This document shows, piece by piece, positions 25,044-37,800 of a stretch of DNA of 64,000 bases. Source of the DNA: Paragordius varius (taxonomy: Eukaryota > Nematomorpha); NCBI GenBank assembly GCA_964247055.1, contig OZ176056.1, positions 2,108,001-2,172,000 on the forward strand. Reading direction: 5' to 3'. The notes under the pieces are model-generated. The model ran no database searches and was not told the DNA's origin. It was given only the letters and a program-made list of their open reading frames with translations. The position numbers and the translations under genes were made by a program. Numbering within the stretch: position 1 is the first letter of the stretch; every line of letters starts with the position of its first letter.

Positions 25044-25419
25044 CTTGTTTAAAATCAATCAAACATCAATCTAATTAAAACCGTTTATACAATAAAATCG
25101 ATGTAAAATTTTGTGAAAACCAAACGTTAACTTTTTAATATTATTATTGCTTTATTTAAAATTATATGACGCGTTCAATTGTTTTTAAAAGATCAGATAA
25201 CTGAGAAACTATTTATTCCAATTACAAATTGAAGTTTTCAGGAATCAGTAAAAGTAAGAAAATGTATAAAATTCCATTTTATATATACTTATAATAAATT
25301 TAATGGCCTTAAATACATAAATTTAAATATAATTAAGCAAATATTTAATACTTTAAATCTTTATTTAATAAAAAAATCCTAAAAATTGATCTTAGGTAAA
25401 ATAAATTAACATATAATAC

Positions 25420-25907
25420 TTGAAATTTTTCAGCAATAAGTTTATCCAACCATTCGGTATCAAAATTATTTTTTTGAAAACTTTCCGTTTCCAACAAAGT
25501 TATAAGGTATTCAACAGTAGTTCTAAAATCACCCTTAATCGATAACTCTTTAAGGCCAACAACCAAATTCCTAAATTAATTAAGAATTAAGCGAAACAAA
25601 TTGTAAATTATTCGAAATTAAATTGGAAATGTACTAAATTTGTAAAAAAAATTATTTAATAAATTAAAATTTTTTAAAAATAATACCCGGAAAATGTAAT
25701 TCAAAAATTATATTTAACACCCCAAAATAACATATTTTTTAAAAAAGTTTATGAAAGATTAATATTATTGTCAAACTTTGACTCAAAAATCCGAAATCTA
25801 ATATATGACTAATATATATATATATATATATATATTAATAGAAATAAAGTTCAATAAATATATAGAAAAGTCAACATTATATTTTACAAAAACCAAAAAA
25901 TTTAATT

Positions 25908-25946
<39 letters not shown>

Positions 25947-28900
25947 TACATATAAATGCTAGGTATCACTTTTTTAGATAAACACCCAAAATTTTTGATA
26001 AATTATAACTCCACATTAACTTTTTATATTAAAAAATATAAAAGTATATTAACTATACTATATATACATATCCATTTTCAAAAAAACATTCCAACATTTT
26101 TATGAATTATAACTCTATTATCTGAACATTTTTGTCAAAAGTTTCAAAACTTAAAATATATTTAAAAGATAGAAGTTTTAAAAGTTAAAATAGATTTAAC
26201 GGAATACTGTCGAGCCTCATCACGGTTTTCACCCCATGAAAAGCAATGTCCAAATTGGGAATCGGCAAATTCATGCAAACCGCCCGAAGCTCCAACACTA
26301 AAATATCCCCAAATATTTTTGTTACTCCGGAAATTAAGTTCCTAAAAAAATGTATGTTAGAAAATATTAATTCAATTAAATGATTGAATTAAATTATAAT
26401 GGATATTCAAGGTAAAAATTGGATTTAAAAAAAATCATATAAAAATATATTGTTAATGAGTATTTGTCATTTCTAGATCATAATTCCAGTTTAATTGCAA
26501 ATTTATATTTTTTTATAATACAATACAAAATTTTTAAGTTATTGAGAGTAAAACTCCCTAAACCCAAAATAGATATATTGTTTTAATTCAAAATTTACAT
26601 ATTCTTAACTAAGGTATATATTTACTCTTGTATTATTAAATATTTATACAGATATATTACGTCAAGCTATTGAATTAACTTTTAATTTTTTAAATATTTT
26701 AGCAAAAATAAATCTATTACTATTTAAACCAACGACCCTAGTGCTACGTATTTTTGAGTAAAACGCATGAAATCCCAATATTTTTCATCTGTCATTGTTT
26801 GTTCAAATTATGTTACCAAAAAAACAAAGTTTAAGAAAGAAAAGCTGTCCATTTTATATTTAATTTACTTACAATTTTTCAAAACAACAAATAAAAACTA
26901 ACACAACTTTGAACTTTACAAAACTTATAAAACCCTTAAAATCATATATTTAACAAAAAATTTTCAAATAGCTAGCTCACTTGAATTTGCCCCGATGTTG
27001 GTTTAAAACCTTCGTCAGGATTTTCGCTCGTTATCCTACAAGCTATGACATGTCCCCGGGGTCGCGGTTTATATTGAGAATCTACGCTGGCTGCTGACAA
27101 GATTGAATATCCATCAGTAATGGAATTTAAGCGTTGATTTCGAACCAAAATATTTTCTAGCGGGCCGGAATTAGCATTTTCATTTTCATTAATAAAATTT
27201 TCAGATATTTCAGTTTTTTGACCTGAAATTTGCATTTTATCATTTTGGTTAGTAGGGGGAGTTTCCGTACCAGTTTGTTTTATTATGGCATTTGTATTGG
27301 CTGTTATGGGTACTAAAAACACCATAAAAGATTAATAATGAGGCATTTAAGAATGATTATTTTGAGTGAGCAAATTATATGTTTTCCCTTAATTTTGTAA
27401 ATATAACTCAAACAGTTTCAAGCTATAATCTATATTATTAAAATAAATCTAATTTATAATCCAAAATAAGAGGGATATCTAAAAAAGTATTTTTCTCCAC
27501 ATTTTGATTTATAAAAAATTATTATAAAATTAAATTTATAATTATAAAGCCCTCAAAAATTCCTGATATTTACCGATTTCCAAATAATTGCATTTTTCTA
27601 TCTCAAAAAATTGAAAAATTAAATTTACTTTGAGATAAGGGTGATTCTACCATAAACCACGGAGATAAACCCATATAAACTCGAATATCTTTTATACGGT
27701 AAAGTGGTAAGCCCATCGCGATCTAAAAAAATAAAATTTGATCAAATAATAAATTAAAAGTAATTTAAATTAGAAATTATTTTTAATTTAAAATATTTTT
27801 AAAATAGGAAATTCGATTTAAAATTAATATAATACTGAAAAAATATAGACTATACCATAAGAATATATTTCATATTAATGATGAGTTAAATTAGCCTAAA
27901 ATCATTATTTATTTTAGGGTAAATTTGAATTGTTCGAGAGTGAAATTAAATTGTTCAAGGGTGAATTTGATTTTAAATGGTATATATTTAATTAAAAAAC
28001 CAACAAAAAAATTCGGAAATTATATTACATATTATTTTGAAAAACTATAAAACTTTAGATAAACTCTAAACATTACATATATATACCTGTAATTGACAAG
28101 CCGGTAAATTAATGTCACAAATCATTTCTGTACACGGATGTTCAACTTGAAGTCTAGGATTTAGTTCTAAAAAGCAAAAAGTGCCTTTCGCCGTATCATA
28201 CAAGTATTCAACGGTTCCTGCACTAACGTAGCCTACCATACGAGCTAACCTTACAGCGGCCTACAGATATATAAAAAGAGTTTTTTCCTATTCACATCTC
28301 ATTAAATTTGTTGATTAAATTGTGGACAAAATTTGATTTATTTTATATGCTACTGTGTTACAATTATGTGAATTGGATAACACAAATGTTACTCTATATA
28401 TATATATATATGGTTGCAAATATTTCAGTATAAAAAAAGAGAATATTTATGGTAATTTTAATTTTTCTAAAACAAATGTAGCTACTTCTATGAGCCCAAC
28501 TACAAATTATTAATCGTCCAAATCTAGTTAGGTTGGATAATAAAACTTGCATTATTTTAACAAAAACGAATGATTCTGTAAATTTGGCTGTGAAGATGAA
28601 TACATACATTGATAAGGCAAGTTTTTTAATGTTATAAACTATAATATAAGCTATTATAAAAAGCATCACAAGACTCAGTATTACCTTTTCAGCTCACAAG
28701 AAACTTACACTTTTTGGTGTTTTTTTTAAAAATAATATCATATTGACCAAATATTAGAACATATCTATCATTTAATTTTCAATTTTTAACACAATTTAAT
28801 TACCTAATACCTTTTAATAGTCCCCAAAACCAAAAAGCTCTAAAACTTTAACCTTTTCCATTTCTTCAATCACGTGGGCGGTTGCTATGGTAACGGGTGC

Positions 28901-31900
28901 TTCCTCAATAATCTTTTGATGACGTCTTTGAATGGAACAATCTCGACCAAACAGAGAAATAGCTATTCCATAACTATCAGCCAGCAATTGAACTTCCAAA
29001 TGCCTACAATGGCTAGCCAAGGCCATCAAGAAAATGGGTGATCCTGGGACTTCAGTTTGGACCTTTTAGTAAATAGCATTTATTATTGATAAAATAAAAT
29101 TTAGCTCAAATACGTAATTTTATATTTCGTTTATCACAGTACTTTTTGCAATATGTTTATACTGTGGTATTAATAATTTTCTTCCATTATTAAAAGAAAA
29201 ATTATCGCATTTGAACCATAATTTATTTTTATGCGAAATCGTAATAATAAAATAAAATTGTGTTGAGAAAAAAAAGCTGTATATATACCAATTACAATTC
29301 AAATTCACCCTTTCAATCATTTTCGAACAATTCAAATTCACGTGAAATATGTTTTTTAAGATTAAAAATTACCTATATTTGTATATATTTTTAACAATTA
29401 AAAATTTTGTTTAATACTGAAAAAATAACAAATTATGCCATAAAAAAATTTTCATATTAATAATGAGTTATATTAATTGAAAAACACAAAATTTATTTTC
29501 AGAGTGAATATGAATTGTTCAGGATGAATTTGAACTGTTGACATGTATAGAGGCAACTTAATTGATGTTGCACAATAAAGAATAGAGATGTAAATTATTA
29601 ACACAATTAATAACATAATTGGTAAAAATATAAATGTTATAATCACCACAATTTTCAATTCCTTGATAAACAAATCAATTTCCTTATTTTAAGTCGATTA
29701 TATTGAACCAAATTTTTAGTTAATAAATTTCCATAGTGATAATAAAAATATAATTTATCAATAACTGTTTTTATATAACCTATTTTACGGACATGGACAT
29801 AATTCTTTGAAACAAATAAGGTAAATTTAATAAATTTATAATTTTAAAAATTTTTTTAAAAAAAATTGATACCTGTTTAAAAAAAATAAAAATTAATACC
29901 TGTTTAAAAGCTATTGGAAAATCTTCTGGTTTTAATACTTTACGTATCCCTTTACCTCCACCACCTTCAGAAGCTTTAATCATAATGGGATATCCAATTT
30001 TTTTGCTCATCTGAAAAAAAATTTTGTTCAAAATATAAAAATATTAATTATATTTTTACCAAAATTATATATTTATGTAAAAATTTTATATGGCAGGAAT
30101 AAAAAGAATATAATATTTTTTAATATATTGTTTTGAATAGCAATACAAATAATTTAGAATTTGTCTCAATTATGCAAGGTATAAAGCTAAAATCAAAAAT
30201 AAACATAAATGGTTTCTTTACAAAAATATAATATCCTTCATTTGTTTTTAACCAACATAACTCATAAATACATATATACATATGTATCAATTTCACTAAA
30301 TTTTTTACAATTAAACCTTCAAAAAACTAATAAAATTTTAATTAAAAAACTCTAAAACACCCTTAAAAACCCAAAAAACTCGAAAATGTTTCTAACTTGT
30401 AATCCTTGTTCACAGTTTGAAATACAAGCCGATTCATAAATTTCAGTTGGAATTAGGTTATTCAAATTATCCAAATCATAATAGGTTGTAGCGTTTTGCG
30501 ACGCTGAGGTAGAAACACTATTTCCTACATTGGTTATTTGTTTGGTTGTTGAAACAGTAATACTTTTTGCCATGAGGGATTGATTAACAAAATGTTCGGC
30601 ATTTATACTTTGTTGTAGGGAGCGACTTTTGACCTCTAAATTTTCAATCTCTATGCCTGCATTTAAGTTTCAATAATAAAATTATTTCAATTAAAAAACG
30701 GATAAAATGTGAAAAAAATAAAATTCTTTTTAAAAGATTGCTATTCCTTATCCCACATAAACTGAATTAAAATTTAAAATTATGTAATTGAGTTAAATAT
30801 TTATATATCCATTTTTGAAACCAAAACAATAAGTTAAATTAAAAAAATCAAGATACAATAATATGGGTCTTTGATTCTTTTAGATTTTATGTTTTTTCTG
30901 TATAATTTGAATTTTTACTGTAAATTAACTAAAAAACGGTAATAAATTTTTATTTTTACATAATCTCAATATGATAATATATAATTTTACTAGTATTTGC
31001 TTAAGGTTTATAACATAAATATAATTTAAGAATTTGCTTTTTTAAAAAATGCATTATATTACGGTATGACAAAAGGGTTTTTTAATATTCCGGTACAACT
31101 AAAAAATTTAGAGCGATATAAGTCTTATAATAAGTTGCAACATTAAAATTATAAAATATCACTATAATTTATTTCAATACAACAATATTTTTACCATTCA
31201 ACCATATATTGGTTCTTACCTTAAAATTATTATGTGCACAATATCATATATATTTATAATTCAAAGCAGATTTGGAAAGTATGTAGCTTATGGTCTAATT
31301 CTTTAATTGATGAATCATTTAAAATTATTAATTGATTTAACTAATCCCCATCAAATCAAAATAGAAACGCGCCCAAACTTATACAAATAGCCATAAAACA
31401 AAAAGTATTTGTTGGAAATAAACCTCCTCTTTAAATTCCAAATAAATCATTCGCTTATATATTAAATTTCTTAGAAAAAAAAAACTCACAAAACCGTTTA
31501 AACCCTTCGGTATTTCTAACCTTGTTGAAAAACTCCCCTTTAAATTCTTATAATCATTACCTTATATATTCAATTTCTGCGCCAAAAAACTCACAAAACC
31601 GTTTCAACCCTTCGGTATTTCTAACCTTTAAAACCACCCATCAAAAAACTTCAACACAAATTATTCGCTTATATATTCAATTTCTTAGCCAAAAAATTCC
31701 AAAACCATTTACAACCTTCGGTATTTTTAACCGTTAAACCACATTTCAAACCTTTAAATTCTAATATCATATTCAATTCTTAACCAAACCAAAACTCACA
31801 ATAACCGTTACAATAATAAAAATTAATAAAAATTCCTCAAAACTTAAAAAGTTTAGAAACCACAAAACCTCAACAAATTTTTTACGTTTAAACCTGATCC

Positions 31901-33129
31901 ACTCCAGGCTAGGGTAGGAACATGCGCGCTTTGTGCAATCAGGGTGGATGCTATTTTATCACCCAGGGCATGCATAGCAAATGCCGATGGGCCCAAGAAA
32001 GCCAGGCAGCGGTCCGCTAAAGCAAAGGGCAGGGCCGGATTTTCACTGGCATGACCCCAACCGGCCCAAACTGCATCCGCCCCGGTCCGAACACAAATCT
32101 CTACAATGAGTTCAACGTTGGCGTAATTGTGATTGTTGGAACCGCCTGGAACCGGGACATATTGATCCGCCATTTTTATGTACTCTATTAATTTTAAAGG
32201 AAATGAATATATATGGATGAAAGGAAGATATATTTTAATATTTGAAAACTAAGAGATGATATATACTTTATAATTATATATATATAATTATTTAATAGGA
32301 TAACCTTCCCCATAAAAACCCCGGAAGTGGGAAAAATAGATAATTTATTTACGCATCAATCATGCTTTTTTAAAGAATATGTTAAAGTTAAATTGTGAAA
32401 TTTAAAATTTAATTTTTTGTATGATATAAAAAAATATTAATTTATAAATTTAAAATAATATAAATTGAATGGTGAATCAGAGTGTTTTATAATATCCACA
32501 AACCAATTCGGGAAGAGGTTCACTTTTAAACGATTATATTAGGGTTTAATTTAAATTAAAGAGTTCATGAAAAACAGCAAAAGTTAATTATTTTATAGGC
32601 GTTTTTTAGAAAATCTTATATATGAGGTGATTAAAGGGGGTACATTTTTATTGGAAAATCGAAAATTAAATTACGTCAATAAATTAATTTTTGATTTAAA
32701 TTTTCATTTCGAAACTTATGTTCTATAAAAAAAGTAAACTATGGAAAAACAAGCCGAATTTAATTAATCAACAGTCAAAATAAAAAAAAGTAATTTTAAT
32801 ATAATTGTTTTTGCTTATAATGACGTATATTTTACCAGCATTAGCTTTTAAATCTTCGGGAGTCACCATGACAACAAATTTTATCGCTCGTTCGTTTCGA
32901 AACATTTCGTATGCCCATCTTCGAATAGATCGCATACATTTAACCGCAGCTATACCATTGTTGGCAATAAGGATCTAAATTTAAACGTTATAAAAATTAC
33001 CTTTTGAATTAGAGTGGTTCCTCCAAATTTTATAACAAATTCTTCGGGATTGGATAGCGTAAGCGAACCATGTTTTGAAGTACTTATATTATTAATTGAT
33101 GTATCCAAAACACTAATATCGGATGACAT
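25420..33129 (-). CDS. ACC: Acetyl-CoA carboxylase, N-terminal biotin carboxylase part
   Basis: The biotin carboxylase domain carboxylates biotin with ATP and bicarbonate, the first half-reaction of malonyl-CoA synthesis. Minus-strand exons in order: 33129-33001, 32974-32836, 32184-31894, 30656-30397, 30010-29900, 29062-28853, 28260-28087, 27722-27629, 27312-26981, 26341-26208, 25570-25420. Phases agree at every junction, giving 675 residues. Key motifs: FVIKFGG and [20 protein letters not shown] near the start, the animal signature [14 protein letters not shown] (91-104), the ATP-grasp loop [10 protein letters not shown] (285-294), RRHQK (356-360), [10 protein letters not shown] (412-421) and [11 protein letters not shown]. 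All the usual catalytic residues appear present. Two Ser/Asn/Gln-rich insertions (about 190-252 and 465-553) have no equivalent in vertebrate ACC. The homology stops after LIAEKFQ, where AERPD is expected. The biotin carrier and carboxyltransferase domains, about two thirds of a normal ACC, are absent from the window. This is therefore a partial copy or a biotin carboxylase-only gene. Confidence 0.93.
25809..25941. repeat. Two TA microsatellites in ACC intron 10
   Basis: Runs of AT/TA at about 25,809-25,835 and 25,914-25,941 within the 637-nt intron. Confidence 0.8.
27780..27988. mobile_element. Truncated element with AATTCACCCT repeats, ACC intron 7
   Basis: It matches the core and right end of 44,945-45,305: AAAATTAATATAATACTGAA, then GGGTAAATTTGAATTGTTCG and GGGTGAATTTGA, ending TTTTAAATGGTATATA. 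The left terminal repeats are missing. Confidence 0.6.
29281..29549. mobile_element. Short element with AATTCACCCT subterminal repeats, ACC intron 5
   Basis: The left end has ATTACAATTCAAATTCACCC, then a second inverted motif; the right end has the complementary GGATGAATTTGAACTGTT motifs. The core (TTAAGATTAAAAATTACCT, then AATACTGAAAAAATA) is shared with the copies at 27,780-27,988 and 44,945-45,305. It is non-coding and probably non-autonomous. Confidence 0.65.
30868..30920 (+). mobile_element. MITE right-end fragment in ACC intron 3
   Basis: It ends TTTTCTGTATAATTTGAATTTTTACTG followed by TA, matching the right terminal repeat of the CAGTAAAAATTG family. No convincing left end is nearby. 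Confidence 0.5.
31420..31815. repeat. Minisatellite in ACC intron 3, ~105-bp unit
   Basis: About four diverged copies of a unit containing AACTCACAAAACCGTTTCAA and CCTTCGGTATTTCTAACC (at about 31,489, 31,588, 31,693 and 31,793). It lies inside the 1,237-nt intron and is not coding. Confidence 0.85.
32975..33000 (-). other. 26-nt intron 1 of ACC
   Basis: Exon 1 ends ATTCAAAAG and exon 2 begins ATCCTTATTGCC. The 26 bases between them start with GTAATT and end with TTTAG, and removing them restores the conserved order of GGT(T/N)xLIxK followed by [12 protein letters not shown]. It is far shorter than the other ten ACC introns (316-1,237 nt). Confidence 0.9.
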
Positions 33130-34838
33130 AAAATTTGATTATAATAATTTAAAGCAAAAAAACACGCGTTTTTACGTGATTGTATGATATTGAAGCTGTG
33201 CCAATTTATTATACGAGAACAAGGATACTATTGTTCAGCTCAAAATTAATTTTGTAGGTCCTTACTTATGATTTATTTATAAAGTATGGCAAATACTTTA
33301 CTGTTGCAAAATACTAGCCAAATAAAAACTAAAAAAAAATAATATTATAAATTCAAGATAAAAAAAGAGTTTATAAATTAGTTTAGAATATGTTTGGTAA
33401 TTATGATTTGTGCTTAATATTTCGCGATTACATATAGGGTGATTATTGATCGAGAGTGCTCCCAATGGTATCCAAATCTTAAGACACGTATTCTATGGCT
33501 TTGGTGCAGTGTGCGAAAATATATTTAAAACTGTATGATTTAAAAAAATTTACTTAACCTATTTTTTTGGTGTATATTTTAGAAAAAAACTAAAATTCTT
33601 TATATTTTTCCATTTTAACACTTTATATCCTTTTGAGGTAGTGTTAATCATAAAAATATTTTAAGCGTTAGGCTAAATTTAATGATATGCTGTTTTAGCC
33701 TCTTAGTATGATAAAATAAGGTAAAAATGCCTGTAAACTTTTTTCCTTAATATTTTTATATCGCAAATACAACAGGCAAATAAATGTATCATTATGAAAA
33801 AGCTTTCGGATTATAGAAATTTTTGATATTTATCTAATATCAGCTACTTGCTTCAATCATGTTTTGGAGTTAAGAATTAAAAATGTTAACTGTAAAAATT
33901 ATAAATATTTTTATCTAGAAGACATATTGAAAAACAATTTTCAGTCAAATTGATTTTGAAACAGTTATTTTACGAAAATCTGTGGATTAGAAAACCCCCT
34001 CAACATGCCATCTCGTACAGATAATGTAATAAATTGTTGACCATTTATTTAGTTTTGGAGTGAGTCTTTGGTTTTAAGTGGGAAATTAAGAGTTAAGAAA
34101 CTAGAATTTATAAAATATAACACTTATCTAATAAATTTAAATTAATTTTTATTTTATGGTTCTGACGTACAAATACCCCAAAATGTTTCATCTATTCCAC
34201 GTGCATAAAATAAAAGAAATGTTTATTCATTGAGGTAACATTTATAGAACAGCGGTTTATATATCAAAGGATATAGTTTGAAAAAATAAAAAGATAAAAG
34301 GGGAGTTAAATGGCTAAACTAAAATTATGTAATATAGGCATTTAAAAATAATTTATCAAATTTCAAACGTAAAAACAATTGTATCCCGTTTTTTCCAATA
34401 GGGTAGATGTACATGTAGATATATTGTTTTAAACTTTAATTTTTATAAGATTTTGTGAGCAAATGTTTGCCAATTATGATTTTCCTAATATTTCGCAGGT
34501 CGCACGTGAGGTCTTGGAGGGCCGCCTATTGGATAAATCTGGCTTGAATCAATTTTTTTCGAAGCATGTTATGCGCCGTTTTGAGATGTATTTATAATTA
34601 TATATTTTTTCAGAAGCAATGCAGTTTCTGTTTTAAATTGTATTTTACAGGTTATATCTATTATTAACTATAAGTTACTAAACGATTAGTCTGCTTTATT
34701 TTTCCCTTCAATTTTCGAAATAAAAAAAATCAAATTTATTTATTGGATAAACAACTTTGTGAATAGTTTTGCTACAATATATAATCTATAGTATTCATAT
34801 GGGAAATCTTCCAAAAATATTATATATTCAATAACAAA
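33130..34838. promoter_or_regulatory. ACC 5' flank and 3' flank of micro-exon gene B
   Basis: No coding exon is seen. It must include the ACC promoter or 5' untranslated exons unless these lie further upstream, and the 3' end of the micro-exon gene, which reads on the same strand. It is nearly identical to 1-1,715. No TATA box or initiator can be singled out in such AT-rich DNA. Confidence 0.4.
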
Positions 34839-37800
34839 TTAATTATTCAGCGCTGGCTTTAGATTTCCAATGGCTTCTTCCAAAACTTCTAAAATTATGA
34901 ATTAAATATAACATGAGCTAATATATATTGATAGTTTTGCTGCATGTTATCTATATTTATCTATATATATACCTTTTGATATATCAGGATCCTCTAAGCC
35001 TAATGCATCTAGAATTATATAGTTTATTTGGTTAAAGTGGAAAGTGTAGTAAATAACAAATAAGATAATGTATTGAGTATTGTCAAATATTTTTTATATC
35101 TTAGGATGTATACTGTAAATAAAACTTCATTGTCAATTTATACCGAGGATTTCAAATTTTTAGTTCTTAATTATTTGGAGTTTTTTATGCGTGACAGGAT
35201 TATCAATTTGCTTATATTACAATCGATAATAAATAATAAATTACTTTCAACTCCTTGTGGAAACATGGCGCCTATATCATTTAGAAAAATATATAAAGTT
35301 ATGCCATATAACCAACTATTTGATATATTTAAATTAACAATATTTTAATAAAAAAAATTATTTAATTAAGTATTGTCAAGTTTTTTGATAAATTTTTTTC
35401 CTGCATTTTATTTAACAATTAATAAAAATTATAATATAAAAATTAATTACTTTCAGTTGCTTTGTCGATTAAATCTAATTTAAGGTAACATAATTATGAA
35501 AAAATGAAGCCCGCTATATATAAGGATCCTTTGTTGTTAAATGGATAAAAAGAATATCTTTAAAAATTGAATTTTGGTTTTTATAAATTAAGACCAAATA
35601 TTTAAAGTATTTTTATTGAAAACACTCATTTTGGATTTATATAGCATGGATGTTCTTTCAAATTAAAACTATAAATATCCCTATATTGTGATTAACTTTT
35701 AGATATACAGTAAAAATTGGATTATACAGACTAAATGTAATTTCAAAATACAACCATACTTTTTATACCTTTATTTTTCTTATATAAAATATTTACTACC
35801 CATAAAATATAAAATTGATTGTTTTTTCAATATTCATCAGATGACTTAAAAATAAGATTTGATAGTTGTCTTTTAGAAAAAAATGTCTACGTTTTGTCCG
35901 TGTACTTCCAATTTTTAATGTATTAGTAAAAAACTGATAAATAATAAAATGCTATAAAAAATTAATTAAATTATTATAAATTTATTTTAATCCTAAATAA
36001 ATTTTTTTTGGGAAGTTGTTGCGTTTGTTAAAAAGATAATCTTTATGTCACCTTGAATAGTGTCCATCATATCTATATAAATATTGTTTAAAGCCAAAAA
36101 TATTATTTTCATATATTAAAGTCTGCAATAAAATTAGACATGCAAAAAATATACTGCTAATGCGCTCTTTCAAGGCTAAATTTGATATATATAATTTATT
36201 GATTTGTGAAATTTTTTAATTTTTAGTATTATAAAGCATACATTTTATGGATATTTTCATTCCATCTATGAAATAATTTATATAAATATTAACAAAACAC
36301 AAAGAGGTAATCTACCTAAAAATCTCTCTCAAATATAAAAGAGTACTTGAAAAGTACATGTCATTTTTTTTCAAAATATTCAACAATTTTAATCCTATAT
36401 GTGCGGTTAGAAAATCAGCGTGTCTCTGAAACCTAAATGGCTTAAATAAACATATTTTAAAAACCGGCAGTTTTAATAATTATTAGAATTTATTGTTATT
36501 AATAATTTAGGTGATTTTAAACTAATGTCGTCAATTAATACACAATAATTATTTTGAGCATTATATAAATTTCTTAACTTATCACAAAATTTATCCCAAT
36601 GTGGACTCTTATAGTAATCTTTACATACAATTATTTTTTTTATTACACCAATGTTTAATTAATTATTAAAAATTACCAATTTTGGCCCGATCTATATTAA
36701 ATTTAATGATTTAATTATAATTTTATAAATTATATTGCCATAAAAATTACTTATATTTTCTGGACCTAATCACGAAATAAAAAATTTTAATAATTTTTAT
36801 AATGAAAACTATATATAAAAATATTTTACTAATATTCCGCGTTTCCTCCAAAAAGTTTTTTGAATCTAAATATATATAGGGATAATTTAAATTAAAGATA
36901 TTTAAAAAATAAAATTAAAATTGCTGCAAAATGTAAAATAAAACATAAATAGAATTACGATTAACTAAAATGTATTGAAGATTATAATGTAACGCAAAGC
37001 TATTTTGATTTAAAAATAAAAGGTCATTGATTAAATATAAATCAATATATATGCCAAAAATTTAAAAATTTGATGGTATTAAAAACTTTATTAGAGTCTT
37101 CAGACTCCTTGGGAAAATACAATAAAATCAAAAAAAAAAATTTTTTTAAGTTTTTCCGTATTAAATCACATAATTTTATATACCATTTTATAACCAAATG
37201 CAACTAATTATAGCCATAGGAAAATAAAAATGTTTGTTTTAGTTAAAAATGTTGCGTTTGGTAAAATGTTACTTTTGACTAAAAATCATATAATTATAAT
37301 TAGACGGGCTATTTGGAAATCAAATTAAATTTTATGAAAATATATCAGCTGCCATAAAGTAATTTTAAAAACCTTATTGGAATCTTTATAAATTATTATA
37401 ACATTCGTTAAGATATAAGATTTAAGCTTTTTCGATTTTTATGTTTTGAAATTTTTGTTATTACAAATATAGTAAAATTTTAAAACGTTCTACATTTTAA
37501 AAGAGTCAAAACACAAAACATTTGTTTCTCTTGGTTACTTGCGTTTATTTATCTATAGAGCACTGGCCTCTCATTAGAATTTAAGGGAATTTGAAAGTCC
37601 ATCGCAGTGGTATTTCCTTATAAATTTTAACAGGCTGTATAAAAGCACTTTTAGGGCCGCGGTTTTAATTAATCTATTGGCTTTATACAAAAACCTAATT
37701 AAAAGCGTACAAGGGGTAGAAATTCACAAACTACGCCAATTAAAAAGAGTGGAAAAATATGAATACTGACCTGATTTATTAAAATGCTATGTTTTAAATC

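Noticed and set aside
25207-25212. Possible ACC continuation LSDLLKTIER on the minus strand near 25,175-25,205
   Set aside because: It vaguely recalls the SNFLHSLERG segment of ACC, but the 24 residues that should precede it are missing and the donor after it is poor.
26972-27325. Reading the Ser/Asn-rich ACC exon as a separate small protein
   Set aside because: Its 3' half carries the conserved [19 protein letters not shown] of biotin carboxylase, and its borders fit the ACC phases.
35073-35348. Plus-strand open frame of 91 codons in copy B
   Set aside because: The copy A counterpart (2,000-2,290) is broken by stops and indels, no family is recognisable, and the frame lies antisense in a long intron of the micro-exon gene.
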